DNA of 64,000 nucleotides. Source: Inonotus obliquus. Its lineage: Eukaryota; Basidiomycota; Agaricomycetes; Hymenochaetales; Hymenochaetaceae. The stretch lies in NCBI GenBank assembly GCA_032164295.1, contig JAJHTX010000009.1:1736001-1800000 (forward strand), given 5' to 3'. The first letter of the stretch is position 1. Each line of letters starts with the position of its first letter. This document shows positions 46,951 through 59,029 of the stretch, piece by piece. The position numbers and the translations under genes are program-made. A model generated the notes under the pieces. That model did not search any database. It saw nothing but the letters and a program-made list of their open reading frames with translations, and was not told the DNA's origin.

Positions 46951-48670
46951 ATAGTACCCCTGGATGAAAAGTCCTCAGGACAAGAGATCTGCGCCCCTGC
47001 TGATTGATACCGACATGTTCCTGGTGGTACCGGACCTGAAAACCTTAACAGATACTGACCCTGAGCTCTCCCAAAGAACTGGCACGCATAGTCCAACCAT
47101 CAGGAATGAATACCCGAGAGAGAGACGTCCGATCCATGTCATGAGAGCATGTTGAATTGTCAATTTGTCTCGGTACCGGGTTTCTTGGCACTCGGTACCG
47201 GTACTCTCGGCATTTGGTATCTTGAGAAATGGGACCGACAGTTTCTCTAGGTGTGCTGGTGGATACTGGAAGGCGTAGATGGGACCATACTGTAGCAAGG
47301 GGTAAGCGTAGAATGGGATACCGGGCTCGATACCGAGCTCAGCCACACGTAGTTCTCTTCACCGGGTTTAACCAGGGACTCCAGGTGTCTGTGTGGGCAC
47401 AACCACCCGCTGTGCAGGGAGCTGCCCCGAGCGGTGGAACACATAAAGCTCCCCAGAATGTGGCCCCTAATCGACGACCGGGTGCGCAGGCTATGCATAA
47501 CACTACCCTCCAACAGGGCCCTCCACCTAAGCCACTTAACAAAGGCAAGGGTAGACAAACCCCACAGGAAAAGGCGGTCGAGGTTATCGATGTCGACGCG
47601 ATTAACTCGTCTAACGAAGCCAAAGGCATCCCGGACCGGTATGTCTGTTACATCCCAGCCCCTGCTCCGCAGGCTTTTGTCCAAGTCATGAGGAAGAATG
47701 CAGCCTCCCACTCATATGCGCAGGCGGCAAAGGCTCCGGTGGGCAAGAAGGCACCTCCGAAGAAAAAGCCTATTACCATCAATCAGGCTCGCCAGAACAA
47801 GGCTAAGGTGGCGTCCATGTTGGGGTTCTCGATTGAACCACGCCCGACGTTATCCAGGGAGGAAATGTATATCGCGGCTAGGTCTGCTAAACCGACACCG
47901 AATAAGGGCAGGGCCATTGTGCTCCGCAAGAGGCAATGGAACATGAAGGGTGACTTTGTCATCGAGGTAGACGCACGTCCCGACGCTGCGGAGTACGGTC
48001 CGATGTGGGCGGAAGAGTTGCAGAAGAAGCTTAGGGTTACATCAGATGCTATGACATCAGTGGAGTTTGTTCCTTTCGTGGAAAACTTCCAATTTATTGT
48101 CCCAGGCTTCCTGATCGTTAACCCGACGACTCGAAAGATGCACACTCTGATTGAGATAGCGGAGGAACTCAGGCTGTCAAACCCGGTCTTCATTGAATTC
48201 CCGTTTACCGAAGCTCCACAGTTTGCGGGCAAGGCAGAGGTACTCCAAGGCCTGGTAGCTAACAACCCTAAAGCTACTGCATCTGTTATTGTTGCTGTGT
48301 TGCACCCACTCAAGGCGAGGGAGGCGATCTTCCACAACAACGGTGTGATCAAGCGGGCGATCCACTATTATGGACACTACCAGTACGCGGTCGAACAGAG
48401 AGTCCGCTCAGGTCCCATGCAATGCCGCAAGTGCTGGTGGTTCCATCATAGTGACCAGGACTGTACTGAGACGTATCGGTGCACGCGATGCACGGAACCA
48501 CACCAGATGGAGTTGTGTGAGAAGAAATGCGACAACTGCGCCGATGCAAACGTATGCAAGCACGTCATCAGGTGCGCTAACTGCCAAGGCCCTCACAGGG
48601 CAGATGCCCAACACTGCCCGAGATGTTCTCAGAGTAACGCTCCGCATTCTGGCTCCCTGCCCACATATTA

Positions 48671-51600
48671 ATGAAGGGCGAGCTCAAGTTTGTATCTTAT
48701 AACGCAGGTCGTTCACGCTTGGCTTTATTTATGGCTCAACACAAGCTGCAACAACAGGTCTTGTCAGCTTGGGATCTAGACGTCTGGAGTATACAGGAGG
48801 TCCCCTTCTCTACAGTAGGGGTGGTGCGGAATACAGGGGAACATGAGATGGTTGACAAGGGCGCTCCGCTCTTCGGAGGACATAGGATGATAATGGCTGC
48901 GGGACAGGACCCATGGGTAGCTATAGCAGTCCCTAACGGCGTTCGATGGTCCCAACACATAGACGTCCCGCCATCCATGATGGTGCACGTTGAACTCCAC
49001 TTGGAGGAGGGCGATATTCATGTCTTTTTGGTCTACTGTCCTCACGCTACGCATGGCACCACGTGGAACGCAACGGTCAGACGTTTCCGACAGGGTTTCC
49101 TGGCGCGGTCAGTCATCGGAGCGGATTTAAATTCTGTGGGACGATGGTCAGATCTCCCTGCATCAATTTTGACGGACCACCGTACTCGCGCAGATTTCTT
49201 CAAAGAATGGCTTGAAGACTCCCCGGATATTGCATGTGCCGATGACCCAAGTATTATCACGTGCCACGGAGCACATGCCGGGAGGGGAACTCACCCTGAT
49301 GTCATGTTCTTTACTCCGAACACTTTACCGGATCTCCGGAAATCTTGGCGCGCCATCAGAAATACCGGTACTTTCCGACAACACAAGGTCTTGGTAGCAG
49401 ATTTCTCAGGCTGGTATAACCGGGCGAGTCTGGTTCGCATGGGCATTCCCAATGATAAAGCGGAGGTCTGGGCGGCTGAGCTAGAGTACTTGGTTCCGGC
49501 TACTTTCTGGAACCAGGCCTTTGTGAATGAGGAAGCAGTGGCAGCATGGGTGGCGCGCTTCTGGATAAGCGCGCAACAAGCTACTAGAGCTTTGACGTAC
49601 GAAACCACAGCACAGAAGAAGGAGAAATGGTGGGATGAGGAGTGCAATTGTCGGGTCAGGGAAGGTGCTCCAGATCTCTTGTTTTGGCTTCGGGACAGAC
49701 GAGAGGGATGGTTCCGGAGGTGGCAGGAGGAGGCAGGAAATGCATCACCATGGTCTTTCCACAAAGCAGGTCTGCCACGGAGGAAAGTAAACATCCCGTC
49801 CCTGTCGACACCTTTTCGGGCTGTAAGACACGTCGAAATTGCCAACGCATTTCGACTACACTACTTTCCAGAGAGGAGAGATTATCCGGAGGTGGTCCAC
49901 CTGAATTTGGTAGGAACTCTACGGGACATCACCGAAAGCGAGGTGTTGATCGTGCTAAAGGGTATGCCTGCTAACAGCGCGCCAGGTCCGTCGGGTATGA
50001 CACACCAAGCGGTGGGAAGAGTGGTCCAATGGCACATCGGTTGCTTTACGAGGTTGTTCAACGGGATATTACGCACGGAGAGCTATCCCCAAGAATTCAA
50101 GAAGTCGGTCGTTGCAATGGTACGCAAGCCCAAACCATATCCACTTGATACACCGAGGGCATACCGGCCTATCTGCGTGGAGAAAGTCCTGGCGAAACTC
50201 TTTGAAAGGGTGCTCGCGGCTTGTCTACAGGAGTTACTCCACCGGAGCCCGCTGTTTGATAAGAGGCAGTTTGGAGGCAGAAGGGGCACGTCGGTTATGA
50301 CAGCATGGCATGTGCTACTGGAGGCGTCTCAGGAGGAGGAAGACACGTATACAATGGTCGGTTTTGACATACAAGGTTTCTTTGACAATGTCTGACCAGA
50401 GGTATTGCGACAGAGTCTGGACGAACTGGGGGTCCCGCAATCGTGGAATAACACGATTTCTCGCTTTATGGAGAATAGGTCTATCGCTTTCTCTTTCAAT
50501 GGTCAAAGATCCCAATGGTTTGTCAAAGCCAACGTAGGTGTCCCCCAAGGTTTGCCTATGTCACCAGTGCTTGCAAATATAGCGGCGAATCTGGCGATTC
50601 GACACCTGGACCAGAAGCTCTTCTTCTACATGGACGACGGCTTGTTGCTCACAAAAGGGAGGAACACCTATGATCTGCTCCGCGCAACGCAGGATGGACT
50701 GAGGAGGGTCGATGACGTGCTGACCGGGATAGGGCTGCACATAGATGTAGCATCGTTCAAAGGGATCACTAAGGGAAGGGGGGGACGTATACTGGGAGCT
50801 CCCTTGAACATAGGGGGAGCACAGGTAGAATGGCACGGGGAGGTGCTGAAATGGCTAGGTATAGAGATGTCGCGAACGGGCAGTTTTGCGCCTCATGTTA
50901 CCTCTAGGATCAACACGGCAAAACACACGTGGAATGCGCTGCGATGGATGACAAACCGGACTACAGGTTCTAAGCTCAAAATGATGTGCAGGTACTACCA
51001 GAACATTCTGGTCCCAGTCATGGCTTGGGGGGCACCTATCTGGATGACTAAGCAGCCGCATTTAGTGGCGGTATTCGAAGGGATACATAGGCGCGCACTT
51101 ATGGATATGGGCACGTGGCTTCCTTTTACCAGGACAGACATCATGGAGGTCCTCTCTGGTATTCCTCCCGTTGCTCTCACCATGGCATACACAGCGGAAA
51201 CCCAGAATGCGAGGATTGAGGCAAGTAGACTGGGATCCCCGCCGATTAGAACGGAATATTGGCGGAGTATCGTACGACGGCCTATGATCCCAATCACACA
51301 TTTCCCGAGTCCGACGCACCATTCTATGTGGCACCGGACTACGGCACATATCCTGGATCATCAGGCTAAAGAACAGGGCCCTTCCATATGGGTGTATTCC
51401 ATGGAGAGGCCGAGGCAGGTAGAGGTTTGGTTGGATAGCGGCAGCAGTCTCCTAGAGAAGCAGGTTGCACTTAGGGCAGTTGAAGACTTGGATTCCTTTT
51501 CTCTGATTTTGGTCTCTTTGTCTAAATTTATGTTTCAATTTTTGACTAATCCTTTCACGAATGTCCATTTCATCCCCATCCGCATTTTTGTTTCAGTAGA

Positions 51601-52194
51601 ATTCCACTCGGACCTTCTGTCCCCGGAACCCACGGTGCAGGCGATCGTCGAACAGTTTGTTAGCACGATGAGCCAGTCTGACGCCCGGTTTTCTTTTCGA
51701 GTTCTCCCTTCTCGTAGATTCCCCGTCAAACCTCCGCTAGAGGATGACGAGTTTGTTTTGTTCCCAGCCGCTTCGGTAGAAGGGGTTAAGGTTTCCGCAC
51801 GTGCAGACATGGTCACTGCTTGGAAGGACATCTTGGGCGCATCGCACACAGCCTCTTATCACACAATCAAAACACCATCTCAGAGGCGACTCATTTAAAA
51901 CCCGCGCCCTATTCCCATCCACGTTATACACACCCGTATGTCGCGCGAAGGGGAGACCACTGCCCTTCGGCTCCTTGCAGGGGTCCCTGCGGTAGGCGAA
52001 TTCTGTCGAGATTCGGAGACACAAACGCGGACTGTTTGTCCTGCAACGTCCTTGACATGGTGAGGCATCGACTCATAGAGTGTCCACTCAGTAGGGACCG
52101 TTTTCCTCACGCCCAGACCTTGGACTGGTTTCACCGGTTCAATAACTTCCTTTCTTCGATTGAACGTCTAGTTGAAGTGTTTAAGCTGCCATGA
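48671..52194 (+). pseudogene. LINE copy 2 ORF2 (endonuclease-reverse transcriptase)
   Basis: From ATG 48671 (MKGELKFVSYNAGRS), overlapping the ORF1 stop. It has an AP-like endonuclease (WSIQEVPFS, SVIGADLNS, GRGTHPDVMFF), the linker NSAPGPSGMTHQA, the RT (GFDIQGFFDNV, GVPQGLPMSPVLANI, YMDD near 50630), and a C-terminal Cys-His motif (CLSCNVLDMVRHRLIEC). Disabling changes relative to copy 1: TGA at 50393-50395 for CGA in the RT, TAA at 51896-51898 for CAA, and a one-base deletion near 52003. No large insertion, so this is the best preserved ORF2. Confidence 0.9.
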
Positions 52195-52518
52195 AGCAGG
52201 GTTTTGTTTACACCTTTCGCAGGTGATGTTTCTTTTCCTGGTTCAAATTTTTGGCGACGGGCAGAACGGAAGCTCCACCTTTCCGTGTTTCTTTTTGAAA
52301 TATGGGAGGCTACCTTTCCAATCTGCTCAAAGAAGTTCCATTTAGTATAGTTTTATAAACCGGAAGCGCTTGCGCCCGGGTACATGTACATGGCCACAAG
52401 CCATTATTATTTACATAAATGAAATTTGTTATCCTGAATTCTGATTCATTGATTCTCTGCAATCTTACTAACAAACACCAAGACTACTGCTCGTGTTACC
52501 TCAAAACACTGCTTCTCC

Positions 52519-53483
52519 ATGCCTCAATCATGCAAAAGCGTGAAAATCGACATGCATGAAGAACGGTGTAATCCGGGCTATGCTATCCCAGAGGTTGACC
52601 CAAACATGTTCCTTCAACATCTACTTCCCCCCTTAAGACACGGAATGAGTGTAGAAAGCCTTGTCGGGTCACTAAAATGCGAAGGATTAGTTGGACGCAT
52701 GGGAAGATGGAGGGGATTTGGAACTACTCGTAGGACATGCAAAAGGCGATCACAGAGATCTGCTTTTGCGCCACTGAAGGATATTTATGAAAGGGTGATA
52801 TCCACTGCATCTGCGAGCATCGGAAACCTTACAAGAATACTTGATATGACAATGGTTCCAATGAAATGCCAGCAATCGAGGAGAAATGTGACCCTGCCGT
52901 GCAGATATTTTCTGTTGAGGGACAGAATCAACGACAATACAGTCAGGAAAGGGCCGAAGAGTGAAGCATCCTCGTGGTTCGACGTTGCCCTTATAACAGA
53001 ATTCGGCCAGACTGACATCGATGGATATTGTGACGACGTAAGTATGGTAGAGTAGTGCATCGTTATTGTGATTAAATGCACGCCTGCAGGTCGGTGTCAA
53101 AACAATCCGCAATATTCGGATGATCTTGACCTACAATCCCCGTAGACAGTTCGCATTCGGAATCTCTGTCCAGGACACAAGAATGAGACTGTGGCTCGGC
53201 ACGCATGGGATGCCCGTCGTCAGCAAGGTGTTTGACTTCACAACGGTATGCAGCTCTCCCTCTGTCTCACATGGAATCGGACCAGCTAACCCATCTGGAT
53301 AGGATATCCACCTACTAACACACGTGTTCCTATCACTGGCATTCACATCCAAGGAGGAGCTTGGATGGGATCTGACTATAAGGGAGGTCGCATTGGACGA
53401 CAGCAATCGAGCATTCCATATCGACGTCAGGGACGAAACATATGAGACAGTGCAGATGCTGGCTGACAATTCTTCAATGCTGG
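52519..53483 (+). pseudogene. FunK1 type A fragment 2 (exons 1, 2 and part of 3)
   Basis: Exon 1 to 53037 (MPQSCKSVKID onward), exon 2 53090-53245 (VGVKTIRNIRMIL to FDFTT), exon 3 from 53303 (DIHLLTHVFLSLAF) to 53483, where the copia LTR begins after SSML. The GT-AG introns are still present. The kinase core is missing because the other side of the copia element is not the rest of this gene. The ancestral start codon is altered as in the fragment at 23634, and the piece again directly follows a LINE 3' end. Confidence 0.85.
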
Positions 53484-53745
53484 TCTTAAGATAATGACTA
53501 CCTAGTACGGAACAATAGAACGAGAAAAATAGGACGAGAACAATAACGACGAAAGACAATAAGAACGAATCACATGTGATCACAATAGAATGTGTATTAT
53601 TAGATTCAAACGGAGCTTAAATTATCTTGTACTTTAGTATATAAGAACGGCCTCTGGCAGGCATAGAATATAACGATTTTGTGAACGTTCTACACCTCCT
53701 GTCTGAGCTCATCTCATTCTCTCTGAGGTTTCACTGTGTCTAAAA
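53484..53745 (+). repeat. Copia left LTR
   Basis: 262 bp, TCTTAAGATAATGACTACC to CTGTGTCTAAAA. A TATATAAG lies near 53637. It pairs with 58203-58464, with about ten differences. Confidence 0.9.
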
Positions 53746-53756
53746 GGTTATGAGCC
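53746..53756 (+). promoter_or_regulatory. Copia primer-binding site (initiator Met tRNA type)
   Basis: GGTTATGAGCC abuts the LTR. Its complement, GGCTCATAACC, matches the anticodon stem-loop of initiator methionine tRNA (CAT anticodon), the half-tRNA priming known for copia-type elements. Confidence 0.7.
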
Positions 53757-53800
53757 TTGCTTGACACTGCACGCACCCTCGATCTACGCTCAACATCTTT

Positions 53801-56800
53801 ATGTCTACTGGCTCAACATCGAACGTCCCTGTAACACGCTCTCGAGCATCTGTTGCCGTTAACCCTACTCCACCGACGACTCAAGTCATCGTACCTGCTA
53901 CTCCTCAACCACCGCCACCATCTCCCTCTAACGCATCATCATCTTCATCTAACGCATCTACCCCTCCACTAACGAACCCAATGGCAACGTATACACCAGT
54001 CTTTGTTGTTACGAACATAGACAATAGCGATGTTAACCGCACTTTCGATAAACTCGAAAAGTTGTCGGGCATTGCAAACTACCAAACGTGGAAATTTAGG
54101 ATTATGTCTGGGCTTGCAGCCCTAGGCTTATCCAATCATCTGAAGTACGAACCAGACCCAAAGGACACTGACGAATTTCAAATGAATATGTGCATTTATC
54201 ATGCCATAATAAGTTCAATTCCAAATCATTTACTCGGAAACTTGCTGACAAAGCAGACGGTCAAGACTATTTGGACAGCTTTAGCTGAAAGATACTACAT
54301 TCAAACGACGGTCACAGACTCTGCTGACATCTCGAAACTATTTACGATACGAGGACACGTTACGGAATTTGACAAAACACTCAATAAAGTTCAAGAAAGT
54401 TACGCTCAACTCTGCGCACATGGTCATCAACCGGACGATAAAACGTACATCAGCGCTATTAACCTCGCAATGCCACCTCCTTACAAACGAATTGCGCTTA
54501 TGCTTGAAGACCAAATCAAGTATTTTAACGATACAATAGCTCAAAACCCCGTGCAACACAAAACATTATCACCTGAAACACTCATTGTACAACTACAAGC
54601 GGTCTTCGCGTCTTGGAAGTCGCAATATAAACCTTACCACCCCTCTCCTGGATGAGGACGAGGATACGTTAACAGAGGCAGAGGAACCCCTTACGAACGA
54701 GGATGCGGACGTGGCTACAAAGGATCGAACTTTAACCCACGTCATACTCCCTACCACAACCACGATCACTCAAACGCTGCACAGCAAAAAGACATGACGA
54801 AGGTCAAGTGCTTTAATTGCAACAGGTTCGGTCACTACTCGAAGGACTGCCGATTCCCCCCAACCGACGCTACAAAGAATGCACGCACGAAACGAATCGA
54901 AAGCGGAAAGTTGACGTTTAACTCGCCTCAAGAAGTTATTAATTTTGTAAATCAACAAAACGAAAACAAGAAACAGAAACAACCGATTCCTTCGACATCT
55001 ACTGCTCGTATTGAAGAGGTTAACATTGCCTCAGTCGAAGAAGTTGACATTGCGATGAAGGAATATGATTTCAGTAGTTTTATTGATGAACATTATAAGG
55101 AATTGGAAAACAACATTGACGTAAGTAAAGTTTATGCTATACTTGACTCAGGAGCATCAATTCACTCATCACCACATTTATTCTTAATGCGAAATATTAA
55201 CAAAAATGCAGTTCCTATAGTAATATCGACAGCGAACGGATCCTTATTATTTACGAATACGACTGGAGACTTATTTATTCCAATACTAAAAAATGAAAAC
55301 ACAAAAACAGTAAGCATTATACGACTTCAAAATGTTTACTATCACCCATGATTAACTTTTACGCTAGTCTCTCAATCTCAATTATGTAAATGTGGATATA
55401 TATGTATCTTTGAAAATGAATATTGTACTATTTATGATTCAAAAAATCGATACTGCGGAAAAATTAAGAAAAATCAAACAAACTTATATCCGATACGAAT
55501 GCAAATTATTAGAACTCCTGAGAAACAACAAATAAATTCAATCACGTTAGTAGAATTACATAAAAAACTCGGACATGTAAGCTACGATTACATAAGAAAA
55601 TTATTACGTGACTCACCAAATATTATCAACACACGTGTTATTGACAATAAAGAAAAACAATGCGAAGATTGTTTAAAGGCGAACATAAAAAGATCAATAA
55701 TACCAAAAATAAGACAAAGTTCACTATCTGAGAAATACGGAGATATATTACATATGGATATATGGGGACCTGCACCAGTAAAAGGATACGGAAATATTGA
55801 ATATTTATTAACAATAGTAGACGACGCCACACGATGGGCAGAAATGATAATGCTAAAACACAAATCAGATGGCTATATAAAATATGTAACTTTTACTACA
55901 AAATTATTCACGCAATACGGAATAAAAATAAAAGTATTACAAAGTGACAACGATACAGTATTTCTATCAAAAGATTTTACAAATTACTTAGAATCACAAG
56001 GAACAATACGAAGATTAACAGTACATGATACACCACAACAAAATGGTGTCGCAGAAAGATTACATCAAACAATACTAAATCATACGAGAGCAATGATAAC
56101 TGCAAAACAAATACCAAAACATTTATGGGCATACATAGCCCAACACGCAGTATTCATTTACAACAGAACACCAAGAGTAGCAATAGAATATAAAACACCT
56201 TTCTTTAAACGATACAATGAAAACTTCAAAATAGATAACTTATATGAAACAGGAAGGAAAATAATAATACGAAAAGAAAATACAAATAAATTACAAAATA
56301 AAGGAATTGAAGGAATATTTATGGGTTACGACGAGGAAACTAAAGATGGAATATTAACATATCATGATGGAAAAATAACTACGGAACGAAATATCCAATT
56401 TATCGATTTCAAAGAATCTCAAATTGAAGGGGAGAAAAATACGAGCAGCACAAAAACAAATCAACAAAATAAAGAACAAAAAGACAACGAAGAAAACATA
56501 ATTAGAAGATCAGAGCGAGAACGAAAACCTACGAAACGATCATTAGGAATAAACTTTACAAAAGACGAAGACATATCAATACATTTAACAGAATTTGCTT
56601 TTACAAATAATTACAACGACGTACCACAAACGTATCAAGAAGCAATAAAAAGTCCAGATAAAAATAAATGGATCGAGGCAATGAATAAAGAAATACAATC
56701 ATTAATAAAACATAATACATGGGAATACGCTTATCCACCACGAAATATACAAAACATTGTTGGATGCAGATTTGTTTACGCAATAAAATACTTATCAGAC

Positions 56801-58189
56801 GGATCAATAGACAAATACAAAGCACGATTAGTAGCACAAGGATTCAGTCAAAAAGACGGAATAGATTTTTATTCAGACAATTTATTTGCACCAGTAACAA
56901 GATTATCAACGGCACGATTATTACTAAGCTGGGCAGCAACAAACGACTACGAGATACATCAAATTGATGTAAAATATGCATACCTATACGGAGAATTAAA
57001 TTCAAATGAAGAAATATATATGAAACCACCACCTGGAAACTTACTAGGTGATATTAACCCAGGACAAGTATTACGACTAAAAAAAGCATTATACGGATTG
57101 AAACAAGCAGGAAGACGATGGTATAAGAAAATACAAGAAATATTAGAAAAATTAGGATTAATAAGATCATACTACGATTACGCTGTTTTCTTTCATAAAA
57201 AGAGAATAAACAATAAACCTGCATTAATAACGTTTATGCATGTTGATGATATTACAATCATAGGATTAGATAATATAATAATATGAGAATTTAAGAAAGA
57301 ACTAGCTAAATCTGTTGAATTTACAGACGGAAACGAAATCAACTGGTTATTAGGTGTCGAAATAAAAAGAAACAGAGAAGAAAGAACGATCACGTTACGA
57401 CAAAAATCATACATTGAAACAATTCTGAAAAGGTTCAATATAGAACCGCGAACTTACAAAACTCCGATGACACCAGGGTTAAGATTATTATCAAACAATA
57501 ATGAAGACGAAATAATAGATCAACAAAAATTCATGAGAATGATAGGAAGTTTACGATACGCTGCAGACGCAACACGACCAGACATATCATTTGTCGCTGG
57601 ACAGTTAGCTAGACATTTACAAAAACCAACGATATTACATCATCAAACGGCTATTCACGCAATTCAATACTTACATAATACAAAAGAATATTACTTAACA
57701 TTAGGCGGCAAAAATGAAATGAACATCAGAGGATTCTGCGACGCAGACGGTGCAAACACTTAAGGATACCGGTCAATAAACGGTTACGTATTTCAAATAA
57801 AAGATGCATCAATATCATGGTCAAGTAAACGACAAGAACTAGTACCATTATCAGTATACAAAGGAGAAATCCAAGCTTTAGCACACGCAACGAAAGAAGC
57901 TATTTGGATAAAACATTTTTATAACGAAGTACTTGAAGGATACGATAAAGAAATTATACTTTATAGTGACAATCAAGCAGCCATAAAGACTGTAAAAACG
58001 GAAGAAATTACTTATAACATACGAACAAAACATCTTGATAAACGAAAAGAATTTGTAAGATGTTATATTGAAAACAAAACAATTGACGTACGATACATGC
58101 AAACCGAAAATCAACGAGCTGACATATTCACAAAAGCGCTAAACGTTAAACAAGTCAAACATCTCTCAGACTTATTAAGTCTATCATGA
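53801..58189 (+). pseudogene. Copia gag-pol polyprotein with four nonsense codons
   Basis: One frame of about 1462 codons. Order: gag (from MSTGSTSNVPVTRS), an RGRG-rich stretch, a CCHC knuckle (CFNCNRFGHYSKDC), protease (YAILDSGASIHSS), the integrase zinc region (LHKKLGHVSYDY, CEDC), the integrase core (HMDIWGPAP, QSDNDTVF, PQQNGVAERLHQ), RT (KARLVAQGF, YGLKQAGRRW, MHVDD in place of the usual YVDD) and RNase H (GFCDADGAN, LYSDNQAAIK, TKHLD). Stops: TGA 54653 (inside RGRG, so probably from CGA), TGA 55349, TGA 57284, TAA 57761. No frameshift is needed. AT-rich compared with its surroundings. Confidence 0.9.
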
Positions 58190-58202
58190 GTTTGAAGGGG
58201 AG

Positions 58203-58464
58203 TCTTAAGATAATGACTACCTAGTATGGAACAATAGAACGAGAACAATAGGACGAGAACAATAACGACGAAAGACAATAAGAACGAATCACATGTGATC
58301 ACAATAGAACGTGTATTATTAGATTCAAACGGAGCTTAAATTATCTTGTACTTTAGTATATAAGAACGGCCTCTGGCAGGCATAGAATATAATGATTTTG
58401 TGAACATTCTACGCCTCCTGTCTGAGTTCATCTCATTCTCTCTGAGGATTCGCTGTGCCTAAAA
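58203..58464 (+). repeat. Copia right LTR
   Basis: 262 bp partner of the left LTR. It is followed directly by ACATGCGTGAAG of a FunK1 exon 1, where that sequence is internal in the sister copy at 23667. Confidence 0.9.
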
Positions 58465-59029
58465 ACATGCGTGAAGAACGACGTAATCCTGGCTATGCTA
58501 TCCCAGAGGTCGACCCAAAGATATTCCTTTCACATCCACTTCCCCCCCTAAAAAACAGAATGAGTGTAGAAAGCCTTGCCGGCTCACTAAAACGCGAAGG
58601 ATTAGTTGGACGCATGGGAAGATGGAAGGGATTTGGAACTACTCGTAGGATATGCAAAAGGCGATCACAGAGAGCCGCTTTTGCACCACTGAAGGATATT
58701 TATGAAAGGGCGACATCCACTGCGTCTGCGAGCATCGGAAACCTTACAAGAATACTTGATATGACAATGGTTCCAATGAAACGCCGGAAATTGGGGAGGA
58801 ATGTGACCCTGCCGTGCGGATATTTTCTGTTGAGGGACAGAATCAACGACAATACGGTCAGGAAAGAGCCGAAGAGTGAAACGTCCTCGTGGTTCGACGT
58901 TGCCCTTATAACAGAATTCGGCCAGACTGACATCGATGGATATTGTGACGACGTAAGTATGGTAGAGTAGTGCATCGTTACTGTGATTAGATGCCCGCCT
59001 GCAGGTCGGTGTTAAAACGATCCGCAATA
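58465..59029 (+). pseudogene. FunK1 type A fragment 3
   Basis: Exon 1 from MREERRNPGY (the first residues are lost to the copia junction) to the donor at 58952, then the start of exon 2 and the same breakpoint as at 24229. It differs from 23667-24229 at only a few sites. The duplication continues downstream to about 59302. Confidence 0.85.

Larger units (their letters stand above)
39885..47361 (-). mobile_element. LTR-like element family 1, copy E (split by gypsy)
   Basis: A reverse-oriented copy in LINE ORF1, flanked by CCGG duplications (39881-39884, 47362-47365). Excluding the gypsy insertion it is about 1266 bp, with the usual ends TAAATGTGTGAG and TTCTCTTCA on the plus strand. One GGTACCGA-type unit found in the other copies is missing on the right side. 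Confidence 0.75.
38980..48671 (+). pseudogene. LINE copy 2 ORF1, interrupted
   Basis: Starts MSDKGETRSLRS at 38980, meets a TAG at 39376-39378 (copy 1 reads GAT there), continues in frame to 39884, and resumes after the LTR-like element at 47366, ending TAA 48669-48671. The 3' part is better preserved than in copy 1 and shows consecutive Cys-His knuckles: CRKCWWFHHSDQDC, CTRCTEPHQMELC, CANCQGPHRADAQHC. The basic tract KKAPPKKKP is present. Confidence 0.8.
38909..52440 (+). mobile_element. Non-LTR retrotransposon (LINE), copy 2, with nested insertions
   Basis: Second copy of the LINE at 13489. One LTR-like element (39885-47361), which itself contains a complete gypsy element, interrupts ORF1. 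ORF1 and ORF2 layout, the TAATG junction and the 3' UTR leading to a FunK1 pseudogene are as in copy 1. The 5' end begins at the same point as copy 1 (GCTTTGGTC), so both are close to full length. Confidence 0.8.
53484..58464 (+). mobile_element. Copia-type LTR retrotransposon
   Basis: A 4981 bp element with 262 bp LTRs, coding a single gag-pol frame with the copia order (protease, integrase, RT, RNase H). The primer site GGTTATGAGCC directly follows the left LTR, and the purine tract GAAGGGGAG directly precedes the right LTR. The LTRs differ at about ten sites. No target duplication is present: the left flank ends in FunK1 exon 3 and the right flank starts in exon 1 of another FunK1 copy. 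Confidence 0.95.

Noticed and set aside
53484..58464. Simple copia insertion into one FunK1 gene
   Set aside because: The flanks are from different exons of different FunK1 copies and there is no target duplication.
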